Shown here piece after piece: positions 16,204-23,852 of a DNA stretch of 64,000 bases. The translations under genes were made by a program, and so were the position numbers. How positions within the stretch are numbered: the first letter of the stretch is position 1; every line of letters starts with the position of its first letter. This stretch comes from Spirosoma utsteinense (GTDB lineage: Bacteria; Bacteroidota; Bacteroidia; Cytophagales; Spirosomataceae). The notes beneath the pieces are model-generated. The model saw only the letters and a program-made list of their open reading frames with translations. It did not search any database and was not told where the DNA came from. Where the stretch lies: contig NZ_VFIA01000009.1 of NCBI RefSeq assembly GCF_014282275.1, forward strand, positions 1 to 64,000. Reading direction: 5' to 3'.

Positions 16204-17772
16204 CTAGGAACTCAGGCCCATCAGGATGTCTTCGAAGGCCTGATAATCATCCGTCGTGAGACTGGCTCCATTGCCGAAGAGCACCCCCGGAAACTGGTCG
16301 ACGGGTGCTACCATAGGCCTCGCTGTATTACCGGTAGGTACAACAACACCCTGGAGCCGTGCCAGCAGCGTAGCGCGGTGCGCATCGGCCAGACCGGCAC
16401 CAGTAGCCAGGTCGTAGCCAGTACCCGCAATGCCTCCTGTGCTGGGATTGCCTATGCCAGCCGTGACGTCGATAGCGGTTCGTTTCAAAATATCCCGGGT
16501 CTGCGCCGGCGTCAGGCGGGCGTTGGCCTGCTTCATCAGCGCACAGATACCGGCCAGTTGCGGAGCGGCTGCCGAAGTGCCGCTAAACGCGGCCCAGCCA
16601 TCGTTGTTAGCTGTTTCGTCTTTAGCCGGATGCGTTCCTCCGCTCAGCCCCGTGTCTATTTCGTCACCCGGCTCAACGGGTAGCATGATGTAAGCCGCAC
16701 TTGGCCGCATCCCCACCAGCCCCGATACGTCGGGAACGTTGCGGCCGGGATAAAGCAGGCTGGCAAAGCCACTGGCGTAGTCACTGGCCATGAGCGACCC
16801 GTCGGGCTGCATGAACACGCCCCCCGCCGAAATCACGTCGGGATGCTGACCCGGAAAGCCAAAATGGCCGTTACCGGCTGAAAAGACGACGATTATACCC
16901 CGCCGAACGGCATTAGCCACGGCCGCAGCCAGTACATTGTCGGCGGCCGACAGGGGCCCCGACCGGACGCTTGAGCCCCAGCTACAGGAGATGATGTGGG
17001 GGTTGAGCGCTACGGCCGCATTGAAACTGCCGGCCGAATCGACAAAGCTCATCTTCACCATCGTAAACGTAGCGTCGGGGGCAGCGGCCAGCAGGTTCGC
17101 CGATTCACCGGTGCCGTGACCACTTTCATCCCGGTCAGGGGCAGAGGCTCCCGGTCCCAGAACGACGGGCGTAGTGCGATAGCCACGACTGACGAAATAA
17201 GGATGCCGATACCAGCCCGAATCGACCATGACGGCCCGGATGCCGCGTCCGGTATAGCCGGCCCGGTGGGCGCGGTCGGCATTGAGACCCAGCGAGACGT
17301 CGCCCGGCATGGTCAGATGCCAGTAGTCGCGGGTTGGCGCAAACTTGTTAGCGAAGTAATAGACGGGCCGGTTGATGGATACACCTTCGAGTACGTCAGA
17401 CAGGTCGCTTTCACCCGTGTCGATCAGGCCCACCACATCCGTATTGGAGGAGTCGAACATTTCGGCGGTGGTTTCTTTCCCCTCTTCCTTGATCACCGGT
17501 TCTTCATTGCTGGTGATTCTGGTTTTAAATACCTTCTCGAATACGTCGATGGGGGCAGAAATGGAGATCGTGGTGTCGCCCACCTGTAACACGTCGAAAC
17601 CGTTGGCCTGTAGTTTACGAACGGCCGCATCGGTCATCTGCTTGTCCGACCCGAAATTCTGCACCGTGTCGGCCCGGATGTCGGTCGACTGAACGCTGAA
17701 CAGCGACGTGCCGCCTATCGAACGCACGGAGGCATGAGCGAATAACACTTTGTCTTTGCTAACTTTTGCCAT
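16204..17772 (-). CDS. Subtilase (S8 family) with N-terminal prodomain
   Basis: A 522-residue serine protease. Residues 1-90 resemble an S8/S53-type inhibitory prodomain, including the line LQANGFDVLQVGDTTISISA and FEKVFKTRIT (about 54-87). The catalytic domain shows Asp D184 (VDSG), His H219 (GHGTGES), oxyanion Asn N301 (SAGNG) and Ser S400 (SGTSAAAPQ). There is no signal peptide, so it may act in the cytoplasm or be exported in another way. The C terminus (about 475-522) is a short extra tail. It is the second gene of the operon, 114 bases ahead of the precursor-like gene, and is a natural candidate for leader removal. A stand-alone copy of the prodomain is encoded next to it at 17790-18224. 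Confidence 0.85.
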   Translation of the reverse strand: MAKVSKDKVLFAHASVRSIGGTSLFSVQSTDIRADTVQNFGSDKQMTDAAVRKLQANGFDVLQVGDTTISISAPIDVFEKVFKTRITSNEEPVIKEEGKETTAEMFDSSNTDVVGLIDTGESDLSDVLEGVSINRPVYYFANKFAPTRDYWHLTMPGDVSLGLNADRAHRAGYTGRGIRAVMVDSGWYRHPYFVSRGYRTTPVVLGPGASAPDRDESGHGTGESANLLAAAPDATFTMVKMSFVDSAGSFNAAVALNPHIISCSWGSSVRSGPLSAADNVLAAAVANAVRRGIIVVFSAGNGHFGFPGQHPDVISAGGVFMQPDGSLMASDYASGFASLLYPGRNVPDVSGLVGMRPSAAYIMLPVEPGDEIDTGLSGGTHPAKDETANNDGWAAFSGTSAAAPQLAGICALMKQANARLTPAQTRDILKRTAIDVTAGIGNPSTGGIAGTGYDLATGAGLADAHRATLLARLQGVVVPTGNTARPMVAPVDQFPGVLFGNGASLTTDDYQAFEDILMGLSS

Positions 17773-17789
17773 GATCGTATAGTATGAGT

Positions 17790-18224
17790 TTAGTTGAAAT
17801 ACTGAGTTGGTTCTGCCAGCACGATACCCTGAACGACTGATTGCACCGGAGCCGGAATCGTAGCTGGTTTGTCGATGCGGTAGTAGGTCTGGCCGTCCTG
17901 TTCATAGGCTGTGAGATGCATCCCGAAAACGGATTCGAACTGTGTTTTCGGACCGGAGATCGATAGGGTAATGCCCGGCTGCTCGATCCGAAATCCCACC
18001 TGTTCGAAGTAGGTGACGGCCTTCGCTACGGCCGCGCTGTCGGGCCGCAGCCCATCGATCTGGTCGGCCGTAGCGGCTACGTCCAGTACGGATCGCCCCG
18101 ATGGAGCCTTCAGTACGACACTGGCATACACGCGTTGTTCTGTTTCCATAGTCGATGAAAAAAGAGGGTGGCTGCGTTGGCAACCGATCAGTAAAAGGAA
18201 CCCCATCACTACGTAGTGCTTCAT
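17790..18224 (-). CDS. Stand-alone subtilase-prodomain-like lipoprotein
   Basis: The ATG at 18224 gives a 144-residue protein starting MKHYVVMGFLLLIGCQRS, a short signal with lipobox LIGC. The frame is open a little further upstream, and a later ATG at 18149 would give a cytoplasmic form, so the location is not certain. The body matches the prodomain of the neighbouring subtilase: FEQVGFRIEQPGITLSISG followed by FESVFGMHLT here, against LQANGFDVLQVGDTTISISA and FEKVFKTRIT there. It may be a protein inhibitor or folding chaperone of the protease, 17 bases upstream of its gene. This is the first gene of the candidate RiPP operon. Confidence 0.65.
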   Translation of the reverse strand: MKHYVVMGFLLLIGCQRSHPLFSSTMETEQRVYASVVLKAPSGRSVLDVAATADQIDGLRPDSAAVAKAVTYFEQVGFRIEQPGITLSISGPKTQFESVFGMHLTAYEQDGQTYYRIDKPATIPAPVQSVVQGIVLAEPTQYFN

Positions 18225-18557
18225 ACATGCGGTTTTTCCGCCGGTCAGGCACCAGCAGCTGTTGCTACCACTCATCGGCCCGGACGGAGTCTTTAGCGAT
18301 GAGTCGTTGGTAGAGCGGAAAAGGATAACAATTTCTGAAGGAAATGTAAAACTAGTGTTCTGTTATTCAGCGGTTTAGCGGGAAAATGCTTGTTTGTCAG
18401 CTTGCGTATTAACAGGGGTTACAAGCGTAGTTTTACGTGTTTTGGTGAAAAGATGTTGACTGGTTTTTGCCGAAAAACGACGCCTGAGCCGTTTCTTTGT
18501 ACTATTGTCAGGTGCTAAAAATCAGCCCTGCGTATCAATCAACCGACTGAGATACGA
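18225..18557. other. Divergent intergenic region
   Basis: This 333-base gap separates the minus-strand RiPP-like operon from plus-strand glgE, so it should hold both promoters. I found no good TAnnTTTG box on either strand; TTTCTTTGTACTATTG near 18491-18506 is the closest match. No small gene was recognised. Confidence 0.4.
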
Positions 18558-20651
18558 ATGAATACATCCAACCCGTCGAAGGCATCGTCGGCCCGTTCGC
18601 GCCAGAAGTCTGCAACGAATGCTGACTCTTTATCGACGCTGTCTGTTTCTCCGCAAGCGCCTATCCTGGTCGATGGCCAGAACCGTGTCGTTATCGGGAA
18701 TATCTCCCCTGAAATTGATGGCGGCCGTTTCCCGATCAAGGCCATACCGGGCGATGTGATCGCTGTAGAGGCCGATATTTTTGCCGATGGCCACGACTAC
18801 CTGTCGGCCCGGCTGCTGTACAAACAGGCGGGTGATACTACCTGGATCGAAACCGCGATGACCCTGCTTGGTAATGACCGTTGGGGGGCGTCGTTTGTGG
18901 TTGAACGGCAGGGCCTCTGTTTATATACCATCGAGGGCTGGGTCGATCACCTCGCTTCGTGGCAGCATGAAATTCACCTGAAAGTGGCCGACGGTCAGCA
19001 CATCAGTAGTGAACTACAGGCTGGTGCTCATTATGTAGATGGGCTGATTCGTCGGGCCGGGGGCGACCTGGCCGAAAAACAGAAAGGGAAAAAAGGCGCT
19101 GCCGAAAATCCTGATCTGACGGCCCTGCGTGAGATGGCCGCGCTGTTTCGGGATAAGGCCCGGTATGACGAGGCCGTATCAGTAGCGGAGAGTGATCAGT
19201 TTACGTTCTTTGCCAACCGCTACCCCGAACGCCAGCACCCAACGCGGTATGCCCGGGAACTGGGTGTCGATGTCGACCGGGCCCAGGCCGGGTTCAGTAC
19301 TTGGTACTGTCTGTTTCCGCGTTCGGCCGCCCGCGAGGAGGGAGCGCATGGAACGTTCCGGAATGTAGAAGCGCTACTGCCGCGTATTGCCGGCATGGGC
19401 TTCGACGTGCTGTATCTGCCCCCTATCCACCCCATCGGCACGGCACACCGGAAAGGCAAGAACAACTCCGTCATCTGCCAGCCGGGCGAGCCGGGGGTTC
19501 CCTACGGTATCGGCTCGGCCGAAGGGGGCCACGACGCTATCCATCCCGAACTCGGTACCGTCGAGGACTTCAAACACCTGATCGCTATTGCGGCCAATTA
19601 CGGCATGGAGGTGGCTATGGACCTGGCCATCCAGTGTTCACCCGACCATCCCTGGGCAACTGAACACCCCGACTGGTTTAAAAAACGCCCCGACGGCTCG
19701 ATTCAATACGCCGAAAATCCACCCAAAAAGTACCAGGATATTTACCCGGTTTACTTTGAGACCGAGGACTGGCAAAACCTGTGGAACGAACTGAAACGGG
19801 TATTGCTGGTGTGGGCGTCCTGGGGCGTTCGGATCGTTCGGGTCGACAACCCGCACACGAAACCGTTTGCGTTCTGGGAGTGGATCATTGCCGAAGTGAA
19901 GAAGGAGTTTCCGGATATGCTGTTCCTGGCCGAAGCTTTTACCAAGCCAAAAGTGATGCAGCAACTGGCTAAAGCTGGTTTTGCGCATTCGTATACGTAT
20001 TTCACCTGGCGCAATAACAAAGCTGAACTGGAGGAGTACATGACCGAACTGACGCAGGGAGAGATGCGCCATTATTTCCGTCCGAACTTCTGGCCCACAA
20101 CCCACGATATCAACCCGCCCAGTCTGCAAACGGGGCACGAACCGCAGTTCCTGATTCGCTACTTTCTGGCCGCCACCCTGTCGAGCAACTACGGCATTTA
20201 TGGCCCCTCGTTCGAACTGATGGAGCATACGCCGTTTCCGGGTAAAGAGGAATTCCTGAATTCGGAGAAATACGAGATCCGGTACTGGAACTGGGAAAAA
20301 ACGAACAAGCTCACCTACCTGATTTCGTTGGTCAACCGTATCCGGAAGGAGAACGCAGCCCTGCAAACGACGAATAACCTGACCTTCTGTACCGTCAACG
20401 ACGATGCGATCATGGCGTACCTGAAAGTGTCGGGAAACAACAAACTTATTGTTGTCGTCAATACCGATGCCTACCAGCGCCGGGCGGCAATGGTGCAGGT
20501 ACCCATCTGGCAACTCGGTATCGCTCATGACCAGCCCTATACGGTACACGACCTGTTGACGGGCGCTTATTATACCTGGCAGGGCGAGTCGAATTATGTT
20601 GAGTTAGATCCCTATGTGCTGCCTATGCATATTTTGAGGATCGAAATCTAG
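18558..20651 (+). CDS. glgE: Alpha-1,4-glucan:maltose-1-phosphate maltosyltransferase GlgE
   Basis: A 697-residue GH13 enzyme that extends alpha-1,4-glucans from maltose-1-phosphate. After a low-complexity Ser/Ala-rich N terminus comes a beta domain, then the (beta/alpha)8 barrel. Visible features are LYLPPIHPIG, the nucleophile Asp in RIVRVDNPHTKP, the acid/base Glu in FLAEAFTKPK, and PTTHDINPP. The phosphate-binding K-rich GTAHRKGKNN stretch, typical of GlgE, follows the first motif. A C-terminal beta domain ends at YVLPMHILRIEI. The usual partners (trehalose synthase/maltokinase, GlgB) are not in the window. It is transcribed away from the RiPP cluster, and a hairpin at 20719-20745 follows it. 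Confidence 0.92.
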   Translation: MNTSNPSKASSARSRQKSATNADSLSTLSVSPQAPILVDGQNRVVIGNISPEIDGGRFPIKAIPGDVIAVEADIFADGHDYLSARLLYKQAGDTTWIETAMTLLGNDRWGASFVVERQGLCLYTIEGWVDHLASWQHEIHLKVADGQHISSELQAGAHYVDGLIRRAGGDLAEKQKGKKGAAENPDLTALREMAALFRDKARYDEAVSVAESDQFTFFANRYPERQHPTRYARELGVDVDRAQAGFSTWYCLFPRSAAREEGAHGTFRNVEALLPRIAGMGFDVLYLPPIHPIGTAHRKGKNNSVICQPGEPGVPYGIGSAEGGHDAIHPELGTVEDFKHLIAIAANYGMEVAMDLAIQCSPDHPWATEHPDWFKKRPDGSIQYAENPPKKYQDIYPVYFETEDWQNLWNELKRVLLVWASWGVRIVRVDNPHTKPFAFWEWIIAEVKKEFPDMLFLAEAFTKPKVMQQLAKAGFAHSYTYFTWRNNKAELEEYMTELTQGEMRHYFRPNFWPTTHDINPPSLQTGHEPQFLIRYFLAATLSSNYGIYGPSFELMEHTPFPGKEEFLNSEKYEIRYWNWEKTNKLTYLISLVNRIRKENAALQTTNNLTFCTVNDDAIMAYLKVSGNNKLIVVVNTDAYQRRAAMVQVPIWQLGIAHDQPYTVHDLLTGAYYTWQGESNYVELDPYVLPMHILRIEI

Positions 20652-20718
20652 ACCAGACTGAGCCGCTGGAAAAAGGGTGCCGTTGCCCTATCGGCTGTCA
20701 GCTGAGCTTCCTGTACAG

Positions 20719-20747
20719 AATGCCATTGCCACCGGTGATGGCATTTT
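20719..20747 (+). terminator. Hairpin terminator after glgE
   Basis: AATGCCAT (20719-20726) and ATGGCATT (20738-20745) form an 8-bp stem around an 11-nt loop, followed by TTGT. It lies about 70 bases after the glgE stop and before the rhamnose operon promoter. Confidence 0.6.
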
Positions 20748-20794
20748 GTATGCATAGTAGGTAGGTATATGAAACGCAGCTGCTTTTAGGGATG

Positions 20795-20802
20795 TATGTT
20801 TG
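20795..20802 (+). promoter_or_regulatory. Candidate -7 box of the rhamnose operon
   Basis: TATGTTTG matches TAnnTTTG and lies 60 bases ahead of the ATG at 20862. I saw no clear -33 TTTG and no obvious operator palindrome nearby. Confidence 0.45.
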
Positions 20803-20861
20803 TACAGAAATTAGAAAAAACAGCCTTGAACCGGGTTACTTACTTTCCCTGATTGTCGTCT

Positions 20862-23009
20862 ATGTTACCCCAAGCGAATACTTTTCACCACGTCAGCTAC
20901 CTTTGGGATGACGCCAAAGCCGCTCAGTTCGATCAACTGCCTCAGGCCGACCGCGAAGTGGCCCTGCTCATTTATCGCTCCAATCTGCTGGGGGCCGACC
21001 TGCGGCTGACCAACTACGGGGGCGGCAACACGTCCTGCAAGGCCCTGGCCAACGACCCGCTCACCGGCCAGCCCACCCCCGTCATGTGGGTAAAAGGGTC
21101 GGGGGGAGATATCGGCACGCTGACCCGATCGGGCCTGGCTGCCCTCTATGTCGACCGGCTGCGGAGTTTGCAGGGTGTCTATCGGGGTATCGAGCACGAA
21201 GATGAGATGGTTGAACTCTTCAATCACTGCATCTTCGACCTGGCTTCCAAAGCCCCCTCCATCGATACACCCCTGCACGGCTTTCTGCCCTTCAATCACA
21301 TCGACCATCTCCACCCCGATGCGGCTATCGCCATTGCTGCGGCCAAAGATGGCCAGCGCATTACCGAGGAACTCTTCGGCGGGCAGATTGGCTGGGTAGG
21401 CTGGCAGAAGCCAGGATTCGACCTGGGCCTGCAACTGAAACAGTGCCTGGACGAAAACGCGGCCAATGGTATTCAGCTGCGGGGGATCATGCTCGGCTCG
21501 CACGGCCTGTTCACCTGGGGCGACACGGCCTACGAAAGCTACATGAACACCTTGGAGGTCGTGGAACGCTGCGCCGAATACCTGGCCGATAACTACGGTA
21601 AAAAAGGGGCCGTGTTTGGCGGTGCTAAACTCGAGTCGCTGCCCGCCGACGCACGGAAGGCGCAGGCGGCACAGCTGGCTCCCATCCTGCGGGGCCTGTG
21701 TTCGAGTGAGCGCCACATGATCGGCCACTTCACCGACGACGAGCGGGTGCTGGAGTTCATCAATTCCAGTGATCTGGACCGGCTGGCGCCCATGGGCACC
21801 AGCTGCCCCGACCACTTCCTGCGTACCAAGATCAGCCCGCTGGTGCTGGAAATGACGCCCGACCAGGATGTCACGGATACCAACGCCATCCGGGAGCAGC
21901 TGACCCCGGCTTTCGAACAGTACCGGGCCATGTACCAGCAGTATTACGATACCTGCAAACATTCGAACTCGCCCGCTATCCGCGACAAAAATCCGGTCGT
22001 GATTCTGTGGCCGGGGGTTGGTATGTTCACCTTCTCGAAGGACAAGCAGACGGCGCGGGTATCGGCTGAGTTTTACATCAACGCCATCAACGTGATGAAG
22101 GGAGCCGAAGCCATATCGGAATATACCTCGCTGCCGCGCCAGGAAGCCTTCAACATCGAGTACTGGCTGCTCGAAGAAGCCAAACTGCAACGGATGCCCA
22201 AGCCTAAGCCCCTGTCGGGCAAGATTGCGCTCATCACGGGCAGCGCGGGTGGAATCGGCAAAGCCATTGCGAAGAAATTTGCCCAGGAAGGCGCCTGCGT
22301 GGTGCTGAACGACATCAACCCCGAGCGGCTCGACGGGGCAAAAGAGGAGTTCGTCGGTCTGTTTGGCAAAGACATGGTGGCCACAACGCTGCTGAACGTA
22401 ACCGAATTCGCCAGCATAGAAGACGCGCTGAAAGCATCCTGTCTGGCGTTTGGCGGTGTCGATATTGTTGTCAACAACGCGGGCATCAGCATCTCGAAAC
22501 CCATCGCCGAGCACTCCATCGAGGAGTGGGACCGGCTGTACGATATTCTCGTGAAGGGCCAGTTCATGGTTACTAAAGCGACCGTGGCGGTCATGCGGCA
22601 GCAGGCGCTGGGTGGCGACATCATCAACATCGTCTCCAAAAACGCGCTGGTGGCCGGACCCAATAACGCGGGCTACGGCTCGGCCAAGGCGGCTCAGCTG
22701 CACCTGAGCCGACTCAATGCGGCCGAACTGGGTGGCGATCATATCCGGGTGAACACGGTCAATCCGGATGCGGTTATTTCGGACTCCAACATCTGGGCGG
22801 GCGGCTGGGCCGAAGGGCGCGCTAAGGCCTATGGCGTCACGGTGGCTGAGTTACCAGCTTACTACGCCAAACGTACGTTGCTGAACGAGGTCATCCTGCC
22901 CGACGATATTGCCAATGCCTGTTTCGCTTTTGTAGGAGGACTGCTCAGCAAATCGACGGGCAACGTGCTGAACGTGGATGGTGGCGTGGCGATGGCGTTT
23001 GTGCGCTAA
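20862..23009 (+). CDS. rhaD: Bifunctional rhamnulose-1-phosphate aldolase / lactaldehyde dehydrogenase
   Basis: A 715-residue fusion. The N-terminal part (about 1-430) is a class II aldolase/adducin-type domain, with NYGGGNTSCK near residue 50, a PSIDTPLHGFLP segment, and GSHGLFTWG. The C-terminal part (about 440-715) is a short-chain dehydrogenase with the nucleotide-binding TGSAGGIGKAIA, NNAGIS, and the catalytic YGSAKAA. In Bacteroidota and some Firmicutes this fusion (also called RhaEW) splits L-rhamnulose-1-phosphate into DHAP and L-lactaldehyde and oxidises the latter to L-lactate. The start at ATG 20862 is preferred over an in-frame TTG at 20853. It is the first gene of the rhamnose locus; lutABC downstream would consume the lactate. 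Confidence 0.92.
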   Translation: MLPQANTFHHVSYLWDDAKAAQFDQLPQADREVALLIYRSNLLGADLRLTNYGGGNTSCKALANDPLTGQPTPVMWVKGSGGDIGTLTRSGLAALYVDRLRSLQGVYRGIEHEDEMVELFNHCIFDLASKAPSIDTPLHGFLPFNHIDHLHPDAAIAIAAAKDGQRITEELFGGQIGWVGWQKPGFDLGLQLKQCLDENAANGIQLRGIMLGSHGLFTWGDTAYESYMNTLEVVERCAEYLADNYGKKGAVFGGAKLESLPADARKAQAAQLAPILRGLCSSERHMIGHFTDDERVLEFINSSDLDRLAPMGTSCPDHFLRTKISPLVLEMTPDQDVTDTNAIREQLTPAFEQYRAMYQQYYDTCKHSNSPAIRDKNPVVILWPGVGMFTFSKDKQTARVSAEFYINAINVMKGAEAISEYTSLPRQEAFNIEYWLLEEAKLQRMPKPKPLSGKIALITGSAGGIGKAIAKKFAQEGACVVLNDINPERLDGAKEEFVGLFGKDMVATTLLNVTEFASIEDALKASCLAFGGVDIVVNNAGISISKPIAEHSIEEWDRLYDILVKGQFMVTKATVAVMRQQALGGDIINIVSKNALVAGPNNAGYGSAKAAQLHLSRLNAAELGGDHIRVNTVNPDAVISDSNIWAGGWAEGRAKAYGVTVAELPAYYAKRTLLNEVILPDDIANACFAFVGGLLSKSTGNVLNVDGGVAMAFVR

Positions 23010-23017
23010 CGAAACAA

Positions 23018-23224
23018 AACCGTTAAAACGGTTGGCCATTGGTGGTGTTGTGGGCGTAATGGCCCACCGATTCATCGGTGGGTTGACGCCATGGACCGGT
23101 TCGTCCCCCGGTTCACCGATAAATCGGTGGGTTAATGGATGGCCCGGTTCACCACACAACCCACCGATTTATCGGTGGGATTGCACGAACGGAAAGCCAA
23201 GGCATTTTAACCGTTTTAACGGTT
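23018..23224. repeat. Palindrome cluster downstream of the IS200-like gene
   Basis: Two copies of AACCGTT-NN-AACGGTT (23018-23033 with AA, 23209-23224 with TT) enclose CCCACCGAT-NN-ATCGGTGGG copies at 23063-23082 (centre TC) and 23160-23179 (centre TT), with a shorter copy at 23114-23131 (centre AA). The 9-bp arms are constant, while the two central bases vary. The same palindrome occurs on the other side of the transposase gene at 23804-23823. Confidence 0.85.
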
Positions 23225-23232
23225 TGCCAGCG

Positions 23233-23676
23233 TCATGCCAGATCGTCGTCAGGTAAACCATAATGGTGCAAAAATTGGCGGTATTCATCGGCGAATGAAC
23301 GTTTGCGGTGGTGTTCTTCCTGGGTTCGGACATACTGTCGAACCCGCAGCAGATGACCTTCGCTCACCGAAAACGCGCCATACCCCGTTTGCCAGGCAAA
23401 CCGTTCCGGCGTCAGTTGTTGCTGATTGAAACGATGTGAGCTGCTGCCTTTAACCTGTTTCAAGACGTCGGCAACGGCAATTTTAGGGTTGAGCAGAAAC
23501 AGGAGATGGACATGATCAGCTACCCCGCCGATGCTGTCGACCAGACAACCCGTTGCCGTCAATTGCTCACGAAGTTCGTCGTGGACAGCGGTAATGACAT
23601 CGGGGCGTATGATGGGCTGTCGATTTTTAGTTGAAAAAACGGCGTGAATCCAGATTTTGGATTTGGAATGACTCAT
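23233..23676 (-). CDS. tnpA: IS200/IS605-type TnpA (Y1 transposase)
   Basis: A 147-residue single-strand transposase of the HUH class. Starting from MSHSKSKIWIHAVFSTKN, it shows the HUH pair H55 and H57 in ADHVHLLF and the catalytic Tyr Y115 in RQYVRTQEEHH, followed by the typical FADEYRQFL helix. The length is normal and the frame is intact, so it may be active. It lies on the minus strand between the rhamnose aldolase and isomerase genes, with palindromes on both sides. No accessory TnpB or IscB gene is present. Whether it moves itself or acts as a domesticated REP-processing enzyme cannot be told from this copy. Confidence 0.88.
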   Translation of the reverse strand: MSHSKSKIWIHAVFSTKNRQPIIRPDVITAVHDELREQLTATGCLVDSIGGVADHVHLLFLLNPKIAVADVLKQVKGSSSHRFNQQQLTPERFAWQTGYGAFSVSEGHLLRVRQYVRTQEEHHRKRSFADEYRQFLHHYGLPDDDLA

Positions 23677-23769
23677 ACTGGCGGTGGAATGATCGTAGCC
23701 GTTGAGACGGATAGCTGCCAAAAAATGTACGGATTATGGTAAACAAAATGATTGAATTTTACCTGTACC

Positions 23770-23823
23770 AATCGTTTTGGACCCACCGATGAATCGTTTT
23801 GGACCCACCGATGAATCGGTGGG
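23770..23823. repeat. 22-bp tandem duplication ending in the CCCACCGAT palindrome
   Basis: AATCGTTTTGGACCCACCGATG occurs twice in a row (23770-23791 and 23792-23813; quoted by its first part AATCGTTTTGGACCC). The second copy runs into the full palindrome CCCACCGAT-GA-ATCGGTGGG (23804-23823). It lies 93 bases upstream of the transposase start and 30 bases ahead of the rhaI start. Confidence 0.8.
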
Positions 23824-23852
23824 CTGGATATCAACACAAACCTTGAACTGAC

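Noticed and set aside
20865-22742. Long open frame opposite the rhamnose aldolase (625 codons, minus strand)
   Set aside because: It lies entirely antisense to a clearly recognised enzyme, has no family features, and is explained by the codon composition of the real gene.
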